This document shows positions 16,749 to 26,284 of a stretch of DNA of 64,000 bases, piece after piece. Made by a program: the position numbers and the translations under genes. Within the stretch, counting starts at the first letter, position 1, and each line of letters starts with the position of its first letter. The notes under the pieces were generated by a model that was given only the letters and a program-made list of their open reading frames with translations, made no database searches and was not told the origin of the DNA. The stretch comes from Jeotgalicoccus meleagridis (lineage in GTDB: Bacteria; Bacillota; Bacilli; Staphylococcales; Salinicoccaceae), in contig NZ_CAJEWD010000008.1 in assembly GCF_903994045.1 (NCBI RefSeq), positions 370,342-434,341 of the forward strand, given 5' to 3'.

Positions 16749-16805
16749 GGTATCCCCTATCCTAATAGTATTTATTAGTCTAGTTTAACATATCTAATTC
16801 ACTTT

Positions 16806-17327
16806 TTATTGGTAGGTTAATCGGGATAATGATCTGTATTTACTTTTGTTGTAGAGTAAATTATCTTTAGTGAAGAATTTATAGTTTTTCATGAGGTACA
16901 GTCCGAGTTTGATGATTTCAGAAATGCATTCGACCATGGTTGTGTGGTGATTAACGCCGATGAATTTAAAGCGACTATCGTTTTTAAATCTATCTTTAAA
17001 AATTAGTCTTGTTCTGTAGATGTGGTATTGACTGGTGACGATAATGATGTGACCGTAGTTGATTTTCTTTAGTATTTCCTCAATCTCTATTGCGTTGTTG
17101 TATGTGGATGTGGAGTAGTATTCTGTTAAGATGTGGCTTTCGTCTATAAAATCGTAGTTGTCGTTTAATAAATCGATTTTCCCTCGGAGTTGATTGTTAT
17201 CGTTAAATGAAGTGATGAGAATATGTGCATCGCCGTCTTTGAATTTCTTGTATATATCTGCGACAGTTTTAAACCTTCTGTAATCACCGTCTAGGTAGAC
17301 AATTAATGTTTTGTGGTTAAAGGACAT
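16806..17327 (-). CDS. YdcF/SanA-like (DUF218) family protein
   Basis: A 173-residue protein that resembles the YdcF/ElyC/SanA (DUF218) family, proteins linked to envelope polysaccharide metabolism. The recognisable part is a long IL segment with STSTYNNAIEIEEIL, then IIIVTSQYHIYRTRLIF. This corresponds to the family pattern in which a T-x-x-NA helix precedes a VTS-x-xH-x-xR motif. There is no N-terminal membrane helix, unlike many relatives. The N-terminal LIVYLDGDYRR may be the Rossmann-like first strand. AAAGGGTG precedes the ATG. Its position at the edge of the polysaccharide locus fits an envelope role, which is inferred. Confidence 0.6.
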   Translation of the reverse strand: MSFNHKTLIVYLDGDYRRFKTVADIYKKFKDGDAHILITSFNDNNQLRGKIDLLNDNYDFIDESHILTEYYSTSTYNNAIEIEEILKKINYGHIIIVTSQYHIYRTRLIFKDRFKNDSRFKFIGVNHHTTMVECISEIIKLGLYLMKNYKFFTKDNLLYNKSKYRSLSRLTYQ

Positions 17328-17405
17328 GTCTACACCCTTTCTTCATTTATGCTTTTAGCTTAACAAGGAGATGTTTAGATAAAATTTAAAGGGAGTTAAA
17401 ATGAT

Positions 17406-17440
17406 GTAAAAAGCCTCCAAATGATGTTTTTGGAGGCTTT
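17406..17440 (-). terminator. Terminator at the left end of the polysaccharide locus
   Basis: A perfect 12-bp stem (AAAGCCTCCAAA with TTTGGAGGCTTT) with a seven-base loop is followed by T's on the minus strand. It closes the transcript containing the lipoprotein at 17445. Confidence 0.9.
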
Positions 17441-17444
17441 AAGC

Positions 17445-17813
17445 TTATTCAGCTTCAGTTAATGTGATTGTGTCTTCATTGTATTGATTGAAGCTGATGA
17501 CGATACTGTCCGCTTCGTCGACTGTGTCTAAAGTCATTGGAGGTTCGTCACTGTATTGAATCGTTTCGATAAACTCCTCGCCGTTGTAGTATGAGACGTA
17601 GCTAGAACGGTTGACTTCGTATGTTTTAGCAGGATCGTAATCGATATGGTCAGTCGATCTCATCTCTTCGTTTTCAACGGTATTACCGTCGTAGCTGACC
17701 CAGCTGCCCTCAGTTAGAGATCCTGTGTCGATTAGATTGCCGTCTGAGTTGGAGCAGGCAGTGAGAAGTGCGATACTTAAAAGTAATGTAAAAAAAGAAA
17801 GTTTTGTTTTCAT
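17445..17813 (-). CDS. Lipoprotein, paralogue of the one at 26285
   Basis: A 122-residue predicted lipoprotein: basic N-terminus, hydrophobic stretch, then the lipobox LTAC with cysteine near residue 20. The mature part is a single small beta-rich domain with GSWVSYDGN, YDPAKTYEVN and SYVSYYNGEEFIETI. The same order recurs in the lipoprotein at 26285 (GWVNFNGE, YDSSETYVLN, AYISYFNDDEFIET), so they are paralogues. The SYY-x-GEEFI pattern recalls beta-sandwich carbohydrate-binding domains, but that is only a resemblance. Start at 17813 is preferred because AAAGGATGG lies before it; the ATG at 17825 is inside that site. It ends the run that contains the asparagine-synthetase-like genes. Confidence 0.75.
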   Translation of the reverse strand: MKTKLSFFTLLLSIALLTACSNSDGNLIDTGSLTEGSWVSYDGNTVENEEMRSTDHIDYDPAKTYEVNRSSYVSYYNGEEFIETIQYSDEPPMTLDTVDEADSIVISFNQYNEDTITLTEAE

Positions 17814-17844
17814 ATATATTACCATCCTTTTAAATTTTCATTAG

Positions 17845-19284
17845 TTAAATTCTATCTTCAAGCGTATCAAATGAATTAGCGATAAAATAATTCAAAGCTG
17901 GCCAATTATTTTTTACAATAGTTGTTAGTAATGATTTTTCTTTCTTATCTTTCTTGTTTAATGATATAAACTGTTTAATCATATATCTGTTGTTAATTAA
18001 GATATATGTGTCGATAGTAAAGTCTGTTTCTTGGGTAATATTACTGTGCCAATTTCCCATTCTAAATTCCCAATATAACATAGTTTGAATATTATGACCG
18101 AAATTAAATATTTCATCAGTGTAATTTCTTTTTTTATATTCTTTGAACATATTCATCAAAATTTCTTTTTGGCCATGTAATTCACGTGGAGCCCAATGTT
18201 TTATATCATTAAGAATAGATTCATCATCATTAACATCTTTAAATGAAAGTTTTGCAAGTTCATACAGTGTTGATTTAAGGTGAATTGATGATGAGCGATC
18301 GAATTCTTTATTAATAATGTAACTTAGACCATATGAATGATGTGAACTTACATGTTTTCCTAATGTTTGTAAATATTTTGCTGGGGCTTTATAATCACTG
18401 AAAAAATAGTATTTATGATTGTTTAATCTAAAATTCTCTACTAAATTGTTCACTATAACATTATCTTTATAATAAATTTTTTTAAAATTACCCAGTTCTT
18501 CATAATTAGTATTTTCGTCAAATTTATACATATAGGTAAAAGTAAATACCTTGTCTATAATTGGTCTAACTAAGGCTAAACTTACCTTTGAATCAAATCC
18601 ACCTGTAAGAGACAAATAAATTTTATCATAGTGATTATTCAACCAATTTATCTGAGTTTTTAAATATGCTTCCGTTTTTTCTATAACATATTCTAACGGT
18701 AAATTTTTTTGATTACCTCTAGGAAATATTCTCTTGAAACTATTATTTCTAAAAGAATACATCAAATTTGGATTAAAACTAAATATCTCCTTAGTATTTG
18801 TATAATCTAAAAAGTTCTTCATATTAAATCCATATTGATTAAGTTCTATACCCAGGGCGATTTTTACGTATTCTTTAAGAATTATTTCGTGAGATGAAAA
18901 ATATTTATTCTTATAATTAAAAATAGGAAGCATGGATGTAGCATCAGAGAATAATAGTGTGTCATTTGGACTGGATAATATTAGAACAAATCTACCATTC
19001 ATATATTCATAGTCATTCAAAAATAAATCTAAACTACTTTTATATGCAAATGCCAATTTCTTTAAAATATCGTCCTCGTTTTTCGAATCATCCCTAATGT
19101 CTAAAATATAACCAACTAATATAATTTCTATATCATCTAAATGTAGATTGTAAAATTGTGTATCATTAGAATAATGAAATATAGTATCGTTCAATACTTT
19201 TGAACTTCCTAAAAAACTAATGTTTGACTGTTCATTATCACTCAAAAGAAAAGGGTTATTCAAAAACTTTTCATTTAATTCCAT
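17845..19284 (-). CDS. Asparagine-synthetase-like protein lacking the glutaminase cysteine (copy 1)
   Basis: A 479-residue protein with the two-domain plan of asparagine synthetase B. The N-terminal half resembles the class II amidotransferase fold (GYILDIRDD, NGRFVLIL, LLFSDATSMLPIF, FSSHE). However, residue 2 is Glu rather than the catalytic Cys, so glutamine hydrolysis is not expected. The C-terminal half has the ATP-pyrophosphatase loop SLTGGFDSKVSLA near residue 229. AsnB-type domains adenylate a carboxylate and transfer it to an amine, as in beta-lactam synthetase, lasso-peptide cyclase and uronamide-forming WbpS. Here the likely acceptor or donor is a sugar uronic acid or amino acid, by context. 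It follows its paralogue at 19307 by 22 bp. No signal peptide: cytoplasmic. Confidence 0.75.
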   Translation of the reverse strand: MELNEKFLNNPFLLSDNEQSNISFLGSSKVLNDTIFHYSNDTQFYNLHLDDIEIILVGYILDIRDDSKNEDDILKKLAFAYKSSLDLFLNDYEYMNGRFVLILSSPNDTLLFSDATSMLPIFNYKNKYFSSHEIILKEYVKIALGIELNQYGFNMKNFLDYTNTKEIFSFNPNLMYSFRNNSFKRIFPRGNQKNLPLEYVIEKTEAYLKTQINWLNNHYDKIYLSLTGGFDSKVSLALVRPIIDKVFTFTYMYKFDENTNYEELGNFKKIYYKDNVIVNNLVENFRLNNHKYYFFSDYKAPAKYLQTLGKHVSSHHSYGLSYIINKEFDRSSSIHLKSTLYELAKLSFKDVNDDESILNDIKHWAPRELHGQKEILMNMFKEYKKRNYTDEIFNFGHNIQTMLYWEFRMGNWHSNITQETDFTIDTYILINNRYMIKQFISLNKKDKKEKSLLTTIVKNNWPALNYFIANSFDTLEDRI

Positions 19285-19306
19285 AACATACTACCTCACT
19301 AAAATT

Positions 19307-21244
19307 TTATAATATAATTGAGTATGGACTAGTACATGTTACATTTTGTGAAACTTCAGTATTATTTGAGAGTTCTTTAATATTACTTATTTGTAATTTT
19401 GAAGCTAGTTCCCAAGACCTAACAGATAAATTTTTAAGACATACAACTTGAACTGTGATCTTGTCAGTTTTTTTCAAATTATAAACATACACTGTATTTG
19501 GCAAATTCCATTTTGACATATCTTCATACATTACAATATTATCATTTACTAAAATCTCATATCTTAAGTATTCATTAGCAATTTTAGATTTGTAACCATT
19601 AAATAATTCAAGCATTATAGTTCCGGAATCTTGTTTAAATTCAAATTCTACTCTAGCCTTTGAACCTTTTGAAAGAAAACTTTCTGGAATGTATATTTGA
19701 TTACCAAGGGACTCAAATTGTAATTGTTTAGAAAAATCACCATTTATCACTGTAAAGTTATTAATAATACTATCTTTAAGTTTAGGAGCAACATCGGTTT
19801 CATATATATTAGAAAGGTTATTAGAACCAGGAAAATTTAAAATAGGTAAACTTTTGTTTATTAATTCTTTAAATAAATAATCATTTTTTCTTTTTGTTAA
19901 GTCGAAAGACAGAGACATTTCAATTATTGCTCTTAAATTAAAGGGCAACATAGTTTCATATGAGTAATCCGTGCCATTTAATACCTCTGTATGCCATCTG
20001 CCTACTCTATGTTCCCAGTGAAATAAATCAAGTAAATGATAACCATATAAATACTCATCATAGTTGTATAGTTTAACTTTTAAATTCTCATATTCATCCA
20101 TTTCATCATTGAGATCCGGATTCCAATTCTTTTTCAATCTATGTCTAATTGTGTTTAAAACTTCCTTGTAATTATTAGTTCTTCTTTTATTTATATTATG
20201 GGCACGTCCTATTTCTAGTAAATTAGATCTAATATGCATAATGTTATTTTCAGGATAATATTCTTCATAGTACCTTAACAACATATGTTGATGGTTAAAT
20301 GTGCTATTTTTTTTAATAGCTTCTTTGTTTAATGAGTCAAATTGTGATTCTGAATATTTACCAAATAAAATATATTTATGATTAATGTCAATTAAATTTA
20401 AAATTTTATCTACAATTACTTTATCTCTGCTTAATATACTCATGGATATATTATCACTTGTAACATCACTATTTTCTGGTGCATAAGTAAAAAAATTAAT
20501 AACATCTTTAAAATCATAAGCTAATGCCAAAGAAACACGACTATCATTGCCACCAGTAATTGAGAGTAATGGTTTGTAGTTTTTAGTATAGTAACTAATT
20601 TGCTCTTTCCATAAATACATTATTTTACTTACTCTTTCATCATCACTTAAGTTATTATAACGATTTTCTTGTCTTGGAAAGAATCTTTCTATAGTTTTAT
20701 CATAAAAATTAAGTTTAAAATTTGGTACAAGACTTTTTACATTTTCGAATTTTGTACTATCGAAATATTGATCCAGACCTTTTATATTTTCTACAAGATA
20801 ATCTGATTTTGTTTCAAAGTTATCAAAGATAAGGTGTATGTGAGATGAAATGACATCTCTGTCTAGCATATAATAAACACTACGAGCACCTACTGCATCT
20901 TGATAAACTTCAAATTTACTATCACTAATAATCATTACTACATATCTACCTGCAATAAAATCTAAAGTCTTTAGGAAGTCACTATAGTTATTATTGTATT
21001 CTTCTAGTAATTTATTTATCAGAGATTTTCCTTCGATTATTTCATCATAGTCAATATATACAGAGTGTCCATGAATAATCATAGTTGTATTATTTTTAGT
21101 TAGAATACTCTTTTCAACTGTTTCTTCAAAGTAATAATTGTATTTATTTGCAATCTTAATTTTTTTATATGAAGAAGGTATCTCACTCAGTTGTTCTTCA
21201 CATAAAATAAATCCTCCAGGATATAACTTGTTTATTCTTGCCAT
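19307..21244 (-). CDS. Asparagine-synthetase-like protein with C-terminal beta domain (copy 2)
   Basis: A 645-residue relative of the protein at 17845. The N-terminal amidotransferase-like half keeps GRYVVMIISD and the DAVGARSVYYM segment but starts MARI, so the nucleophilic Cys2 is absent. The synthetase half has SITGGNDSRVSLA near residue 231 and the HWEHRVGRWH segment that corresponds to YWEFRMGNWH in copy 1. Unlike copy 1 it adds about 140 residues at the C-terminus, predicted to be a beta sandwich (RVEFEFKQDSGTIMLELF and later SVRSWELASKLQISNI). The ribosome-binding site is weak (GAAAG about 12 bases before the ATG). It follows the giant glycosyltransferase at 21306 by 61 bp in the same direction. 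Role inferred: amide-bond formation on the exported polymer or its precursor. Confidence 0.75.
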   Translation of the reverse strand: MARINKLYPGGFILCEEQLSEIPSSYKKIKIANKYNYYFEETVEKSILTKNNTTMIIHGHSVYIDYDEIIEGKSLINKLLEEYNNNYSDFLKTLDFIAGRYVVMIISDSKFEVYQDAVGARSVYYMLDRDVISSHIHLIFDNFETKSDYLVENIKGLDQYFDSTKFENVKSLVPNFKLNFYDKTIERFFPRQENRYNNLSDDERVSKIMYLWKEQISYYTKNYKPLLSITGGNDSRVSLALAYDFKDVINFFTYAPENSDVTSDNISMSILSRDKVIVDKILNLIDINHKYILFGKYSESQFDSLNKEAIKKNSTFNHQHMLLRYYEEYYPENNIMHIRSNLLEIGRAHNINKRRTNNYKEVLNTIRHRLKKNWNPDLNDEMDEYENLKVKLYNYDEYLYGYHLLDLFHWEHRVGRWHTEVLNGTDYSYETMLPFNLRAIIEMSLSFDLTKRKNDYLFKELINKSLPILNFPGSNNLSNIYETDVAPKLKDSIINNFTVINGDFSKQLQFESLGNQIYIPESFLSKGSKARVEFEFKQDSGTIMLELFNGYKSKIANEYLRYEILVNDNIVMYEDMSKWNLPNTVYVYNLKKTDKITVQVVCLKNLSVRSWELASKLQISNIKELSNNTEVSQNVTCTSPYSIIL

Positions 21245-21305
21245 AACTAATCAACACTTTCTTTAGATTATTGAATATATTGCATAGAAGTAAATTTCTT
21301 ATTAA

Positions 21306-23471
21306 TTATGATTTTACAAACATCAATATTTCATCATCAATCATGTTTCTATATTGATTGTATAATTTCACAATATCTCTTAAATAAGAGATTGCCTCCA
21401 TTTTATCAATTTCTAGTACTTGTTCATACTTAGTCATATACCAATTTTTAAAATAAAAGTTGAACTTAATTTTCATGTAATGTTCAATAAGATCTTCTTT
21501 AATTAAAAATTTTATTCTTTCTTGTTCTACTTTATAAAATTTCTCAAAAAATTTATGTGAGACTGTATTAGTTACAGATCCTTCGACATATGCATAATAG
21601 GAATGAATCATATGATCAACTACTTTTACTTTTGAGCAATTTAATAGTAATTCTTGAAAATAAAGTGTATCTTGTCCGGCAGCTCCCTCGACCATTATAA
21701 TATTATTATCTGTAATAACATTCTTTTTAACTATTAATCCTTGGATACTTTGTACAGTTAAATTAGTTTTTACTAAAGTTTCTTTAGTATCCTCGATGAC
21801 ATCAGTATTAATTGCTCTTTGTACCTTTTTTGAATACCTTATAGCATTTCTTTTATTATTGTCTTCTCTAACTATGTCTCCAACTACCATATCTAATGAA
21901 TCATCTTTAAGCATTTCAGTTAACAGTACAGAGTGTCCATCATCGATAGTTTCATTGTCAGGATCAAGATAAGTTATTAAATCTGTAGATGCTAAATGTA
22001 CACCTTCATTTCTTGGTCTTGAGGCACTGCCAGAACCATCTTCATACCTTTTAAATACTACTCTATTATTAGATAATATATCCTCTATAATTCTTAAAGT
22101 TTCAGGATCACTACTTCCATCATCAACAAATATAATTTCCATTTCATTAAATTTTGATAAAGTTTTCAATGATCTAAAACACTTAAATTTTAAGTATTTT
22201 CCATTATTATGTATCGGAACTATAACACTCACTTTTGGATTTGTCGTAGATTTAGTAATTTCATTATTATAATGATGGATAATATATGGACTTTGAGATT
22301 GATTTACTAGAGTTAACAAAGAATTTTTATACTTCACACTTTTTTCACCTAGAAAAATAATAGGAAATGCTAAAGTTTTTTCAATATCGTATTTATATTC
22401 AACAATGCTCAAATTAGATGAACTATTATTTGTCTTTCTTAAATATAAATTATCTTCGTAATGATCTAATGTATTATTAATTTCCAGAGGGGCAATTAGG
22501 CTATCCTTAAAAAAACCACGATAAATTTTATCTAACAAATTAATTGTCGAGTACTTATACATTATAGTATTTCGGTTTTCATTAATAATATCGAAAGCAT
22601 CAGCTTTTGTTAAAGGTTTTACTAAATCTAATTTATTAGACAAATTCAAAATAACGGACGGAATCATATTGTTAAGCTTGAAGTTATAGTTTGTGAAAAC
22701 TACCTTTGAGTTAGCTGCGTAATATAATACTTTTTTAATACTCATATCGGTATAAGGAGTGTTTGTTAATACTAACACGTATGTATAATTTTCAATTTGA
22801 ACCCTACTACTTTCAAGACAAACATTAATTTTTTCATTTTCAATATTAGGGAAGTAGGAATTTTCAGGTACAAGTATTGTAACATCATCAAAATCTTCAA
22901 CGGTTTCAAATATCGAATTAATTGTGTGGGAATAAAAATTTTCTTGATTTTGCAAACAAGTTAAATCTATTAATAAGTTTTTAGTAATATCATTTGAATA
23001 ATGATGTAAATCTTGGACATAAAAGAAGTCTTCGACTATATGAAATTCAACATCTTTTATATACTCTTTTAAACATGAAAACTCCTGATTAGTCAGATAA
23101 ACAGGTATTTTATACTCTTTTAAAATTTCATGAAATAGAACATACCATTTATAATTAGTAACGATATGTACGAATTTTTTGTCAGCATTTTGATTATCAG
23201 TTATTAGACTGCTATATTCATCTAAAAAGGCAGCTAGATCAACTTCTCCTAATATTTCTGCACTGGGTTCTGATAAAATAATTAGATTAGCGTCTTCAAT
23301 CTCATTACAGGTGATTCCACTTTTTATTATAGATATTTCTTTAGAGAATTTTGTACTATCCATAGTAAATATCTTAATATTTTTCATGTTTAGACCAAAA
23401 TTCAGAATGCTTTTATTATTCGGAATGATACTTTTACTATTATCAAGTGAAACTACATCATTTAATATCAT
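21306..23471 (-). CDS. Large two-domain glycosyltransferase with C-terminal GT2 domain (copy 1)
   Basis: A 721-residue protein. The C-terminal domain, from about residue 420, is a clear GT2 family transferase: VSVIVPIHNNG, then MEIIFVDDGSSD, GSGSASRPRN, and YLDPDNE near 503 carrying the metal-binding acidic residues. The tail GAAGQDTLYFQELLLN resembles acceptor-site motifs. The N-terminal 400 residues look like a worn GT-B fold. A segment VLYYAANSKVVFTNYNFKLN lines up with RVYELQAFGNILLSNYN of the CgeB-like domains in the copies at 31158 and 36667. Start at 23471 (ATG) follows AGGTGAT, and the gene overlaps the previous one by 14 bases. It probably extends the surface polymer on the cytoplasmic face. 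Sugar specificity unknown. Confidence 0.8.
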   Translation of the reverse strand: MILNDVVSLDNSKSIIPNNKSILNFGLNMKNIKIFTMDSTKFSKEISIIKSGITCNEIEDANLIILSEPSAEILGEVDLAAFLDEYSSLITDNQNADKKFVHIVTNYKWYVLFHEILKEYKIPVYLTNQEFSCLKEYIKDVEFHIVEDFFYVQDLHHYSNDITKNLLIDLTCLQNQENFYSHTINSIFETVEDFDDVTILVPENSYFPNIENEKINVCLESSRVQIENYTYVLVLTNTPYTDMSIKKVLYYAANSKVVFTNYNFKLNNMIPSVILNLSNKLDLVKPLTKADAFDIINENRNTIMYKYSTINLLDKIYRGFFKDSLIAPLEINNTLDHYEDNLYLRKTNNSSSNLSIVEYKYDIEKTLAFPIIFLGEKSVKYKNSLLTLVNQSQSPYIIHHYNNEITKSTTNPKVSVIVPIHNNGKYLKFKCFRSLKTLSKFNEMEIIFVDDGSSDPETLRIIEDILSNNRVVFKRYEDGSGSASRPRNEGVHLASTDLITYLDPDNETIDDGHSVLLTEMLKDDSLDMVVGDIVREDNNKRNAIRYSKKVQRAINTDVIEDTKETLVKTNLTVQSIQGLIVKKNVITDNNIIMVEGAAGQDTLYFQELLLNCSKVKVVDHMIHSYYAYVEGSVTNTVSHKFFEKFYKVEQERIKFLIKEDLIEHYMKIKFNFYFKNWYMTKYEQVLEIDKMEAISYLRDIVKLYNQYRNMIDDEILMFVKS

Positions 23472-24324
23472 TTTGATCACCTAAATATTTATTCAAATAT
23501 AATTGTTGCAAATCATTACTAACGGCAACATTCTCTTTTATATTCTCAATTCTCTTTTCTTGAGTGTCAATTTTCAATTTTTGTAAGTGAGATTTTATTT
23601 TTAAGTACATAATTTGATCGATAAACTCTAAATTTTTTATAGAATTATTGTTTTTTTCTTGAGTTAAATCAAGTTCCTTGTAAATCCAACCAGATTTATT
23701 TTTATATTTTACTTTGATTTGATTAGTACCTTCATAGAATCCTATAACTTCAACACTTTCTGTGTCTGTTATATTCTCCAAAACCTCATCACTTGTACTT
23801 GATTTATACATATCATCACCTTCTGAGACTTCAACAAATGTCTTGTCTTTAGGTGTTATGTATCTATTAAAATCTTCCTTTATAATTGGCAAGATATTCT
23901 CTCTGTGACCAACACGATTTATAATAAAAAATTGTTCATCTTCTAATTGGAAATAATATCTAGCTTCCATCAGTTTATATTTTAAATCGCTCACGCTATA
24001 ATTATTGTCTTTATATATACTAACTCTATCATTTAAAATTTTTCCAGTGACTTTAGGGATTCTATATACTCTTGGAGACTGATCTAACGCAATCCATCCA
24101 ACTTCAGAATCTCCAGCCCTAATCTTGAAATAATCCTTCTTATCTTTTATTTTTCTAGCAATTACTTCTATTATTTTCCCATTAATAGAACTTGCAATGC
24201 CATTTACTTTTAAGGTTTGCATGCTCTCATAAATCAACTTAGTATTTAACTCATCACATAAATAGAGTTTCGTTTGATGAATTTTAAAATCATCCTCATA
24301 AATAGTTAAATTTGAAACATCCAT
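23458..24324 (-). CDS. GW/SH3-like domain protein of the polysaccharide locus
   Basis: A 288-residue protein with repeated small beta modules. The clearest is DYFKIRAGDSEVGWIALD followed by RVYRIPK, the pattern of GW/SH3b modules that bind cell-wall polymers. A second GW-like element is NQIKVKYKNKSGWIYKELD near residue 220. The C-terminal 70 residues are helical and charged. There is no signal peptide or membrane helix, unusual for GW modules, which normally act outside the cell. It sits between a small beta protein and a giant glycosyltransferase whose start it overlaps, so the two are translationally coupled. I infer a scaffold or polymer-binding role. Confidence 0.6.
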   Translation of the reverse strand: MDVSNLTIYEDDFKIHQTKLYLCDELNTKLIYESMQTLKVNGIASSINGKIIEVIARKIKDKKDYFKIRAGDSEVGWIALDQSPRVYRIPKVTGKILNDRVSIYKDNNYSVSDLKYKLMEARYYFQLEDEQFFIINRVGHRENILPIIKEDFNRYITPKDKTFVEVSEGDDMYKSSTSDEVLENITDTESVEVIGFYEGTNQIKVKYKNKSGWIYKELDLTQEKNNNSIKNLEFIDQIMYLKIKSHLQKLKIDTQEKRIENIKENVAVSNDLQQLYLNKYLGDQNDIK

Positions 24325-24326
24325 GT

Positions 24327-24848
24327 TTAGCTCACTTCCACATCTCTTCGTTTTATACTTCTTATGATAAAGTTCCCATATCCTTTGACTTTAAAAACTA
24401 ATCTTAATTTTATTACGTCGTTATCTGCTTCAAAATATTCCATAGGTCGTGTAATTCTTTTCATATTTTTTTTACCATTTAAATCATATTGAATTATAAA
24501 AGGTATTACTTCTACACTTGCATTGGTAGTAATGTCAAAATTAATGTAAAATTTTTTAACATTTTCTAAATTAACAAGTGACTCTTTTGGTACACTTCCA
24601 AATTTAGTGTCTAGGGTTAAATATGTCAGATATAGAGTTTTAATCTTGTTGCTTTTCACATTTACATTTAGTTGTCCGTCTACCATTTTAAAAGTAAATG
24701 GTGGATGTAACCCATAAAAGTACTTGCTTTCTAGACTATACTCTTTATCCCTCTTAGATCTTTTAAACATTAAGTAATAATCCTTTTCAGGTCTAACATC
24801 TTTTATAAATTCTTTTTCAAACAAACTTTTATATTTAGATAGTTTCAA
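24327..24848 (-). CDS. Small beta-rich hypothetical protein of the polysaccharide locus
   Basis: A 173-residue soluble protein with many alternating hydrophobic strands (KIKTLYLTYLTL, VKKFYINFDI, VIKLRLVFKVKG) and a basic end (RSIKRRDVEVS). The layout suggests one beta sandwich, similar in style to the C-terminal domains of the asparagine-synthetase-like proteins at 19307 and 28114; this is a visual judgement. The start is TTG, with AGGTGATG five bases upstream. The gap to the next gene is two bases, so it belongs to the same operon. No family recognised. Confidence 0.6.
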   Translation of the reverse strand: MKLSKYKSLFEKEFIKDVRPEKDYYLMFKRSKRDKEYSLESKYFYGLHPPFTFKMVDGQLNVNVKSNKIKTLYLTYLTLDTKFGSVPKESLVNLENVKKFYINFDITTNASVEVIPFIIQYDLNGKKNMKRITRPMEYFEADNDVIKLRLVFKVKGYGNFIIRSIKRRDVEVS

Positions 24849-24860
24849 TTACATCACCTA

Positions 24861-25667
24861 TTAACTTTTAGATTGCTTATTTAATATTTTTTGATAGTAT
24901 TTATGATAATTTTCAAGTTTCATTGAGTTTTGATATAGAATAGTATCTAGTAATACTTCATCTAAATTTTCATAGATAATCCGTGCGATCTCTATTTCTA
25001 AATTAGTATCTTTAAGGTTTAGCCAATAAATCTTCCCATTATATTTAAATCTCAATTTTTCTTCTTCTATGATTACATATTGACTTGTAAGTTCTTCCTT
25101 TCCTTTAGGAAATGTAGTTACTACTTTAGTCATGTTACTATCCCTATAAACTGTAGTATCATTTATTACTTTAAATGGTTTCTCATACCTATGCATAATA
25201 TTAACTTCACTTGGTCTTACAAAAGCAATTATTTCATCTATGTATGTTAAACATTCATATAATTCATTATTATAAATTGCATATTGAGAAGAAAATACAA
25301 CTCTATGACTGTTCATTTCAAAATACGTCTTATCCATTCCTAAAAATTCATTCAGCTTATTTCTAAATTGTGTGTCATTAGAAATACGCACTTGCTTATT
25401 TTTCTTTGGAAGAATGACAATACTATCAATAGGTGAGAAATAACCTTTTTTGCCACTTGGTAATTTTATTTTATAAATACATTGCGGGCCTGTTTCGACT
25501 ATTTCTATTAACTCTAACATTTGAAACTGAACATTATTTGACTGTTCAAGTATTATTTCACGATTTAATGATGAGTAGATATTAATATTTTTCTTTTCTA
25601 AAATTAATATATTCACATATGGTCTATAATTATTAAATCTTTTTCTTACGAATTCATTTATTAGCAA
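24861..25667 (-). CDS. SH3-like hypothetical protein, first gene of the left cassette
   Basis: A protein of about 268 residues built of small beta modules, for example CIYKIKLPSGKKGYFSPID and KLRFKYNGKIYWLNLKD. These resemble the GW/SH3-like modules of the proteins at 23458, 33781 and 39320 but without the full GW pair. The C-terminus is a charged helix. I place the start at the TTG at 25667 by analogy with the next gene (AGGTGATG then five bases); GTG at 25676 and ATG at 25673 overlap the ribosome-binding site but cannot be excluded. It opens the minus-strand cassette that ends with the lipoprotein at 17445. No signal peptide. Confidence 0.55.
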   Translation of the reverse strand: MLINEFVRKRFNNYRPYVNILILEKKNINIYSSLNREIILEQSNNVQFQMLELIEIVETGPQCIYKIKLPSGKKGYFSPIDSIVILPKKNKQVRISNDTQFRNKLNEFLGMDKTYFEMNSHRVVFSSQYAIYNNELYECLTYIDEIIAFVRPSEVNIMHRYEKPFKVINDTTVYRDSNMTKVVTTFPKGKEELTSQYVIIEEEKLRFKYNGKIYWLNLKDTNLEIEIARIIYENLDEVLLDTILYQNSMKLENYHKYYQKILNKQSKS

Positions 25668-25795
25668 TGTCATCACCTATTTTTTGGACTTTTAAATCGA
25701 TACTTGTCATTTATTTTAACAAACTTATTACTTTTAGTCTTCAATATATTGGTTTTATAGTAGAATAGAGAAAGCATTTAATTTGGAGGCTTTTT

Positions 25796-26230
25796 ATGTG
25801 GCATTTAAAATCGTTTGATGAACTTTCAAATAGTGAACTAGAACAAATTTTTAGACTTAGAGAAGCTATTTTTATAGTCGAACAAAAATCATATTTTAAT
25901 GATATCGATGGGAAAGACTACAATGCACTTCATCTTTTTAATAAAGATGAAAGCAATAATATCTGGGCATATAGTAGAATTTTAAATTATACTGATTATG
26001 TTTCTTTTGGACGTGTAACTGTTCAACAAACAAAACGAGGTAATGGTAATGGACGAAAACTATTAGACAAAGTTTTTGATGTCATAAATGAAAAATATCC
26101 TGATAAGGACATACGCATACTTGCCATGAGTTATCTGAGATCATTTTATGAATCCTATGGTTTTAAAGCAGTTTCTGAAGAATATATTGTCGACCAACAT
26201 CCACACATAGATATGATATACTTCCGTTGA
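25796..26230 (+). CDS. ElaA-like GNAT acetyltransferase
   Basis: A 144-residue N-acetyltransferase of the GNAT superfamily, ElaA branch. It opens with W-x-x-x-SFDELSNSELEQIF, continues with LREAIFIVEQKSYFNDIDG, and shows the acetyl-CoA loop as QQTKRGNGNGRKLLD near residue 80. It ends with FYESYGFKAVSEEY, typical of the family. The start has TTGGAGG six to seven bases upstream. It is one of only three plus-strand genes inside the polysaccharide locus, with its own hairpin terminator, so it may be an unrelated resident or may acetylate an amino sugar or amino acid. Substrate not known. Confidence 0.85.
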   Translation: MWHLKSFDELSNSELEQIFRLREAIFIVEQKSYFNDIDGKDYNALHLFNKDESNNIWAYSRILNYTDYVSFGRVTVQQTKRGNGNGRKLLDKVFDVINEKYPDKDIRILAMSYLRSFYESYGFKAVSEEYIVDQHPHIDMIYFR

Positions 26231-26236
26231 TATTTA

Positions 26237-26267
26237 AAGGTACTCTAAAATTCATCTAGAGTACCTT
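26237..26267. terminator. Hairpin terminator between convergent genes
   Basis: A perfect 11-bp stem (AAGGTACTCTA with TAGAGTACCTT) encloses nine bases. T tracts are short on both sides, so termination may be moderate. It separates the acetyltransferase from the convergent lipoprotein. Confidence 0.65.
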
Positions 26268-26284
26268 GTTACTAAGTATATATT

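Noticed and set aside
25796-26230. Acetyltransferase as a firm part of the polysaccharide pathway
   Set aside because: ElaA-type proteins are widespread and the gene is on the opposite strand with its own terminator; location alone is not enough to assign it.
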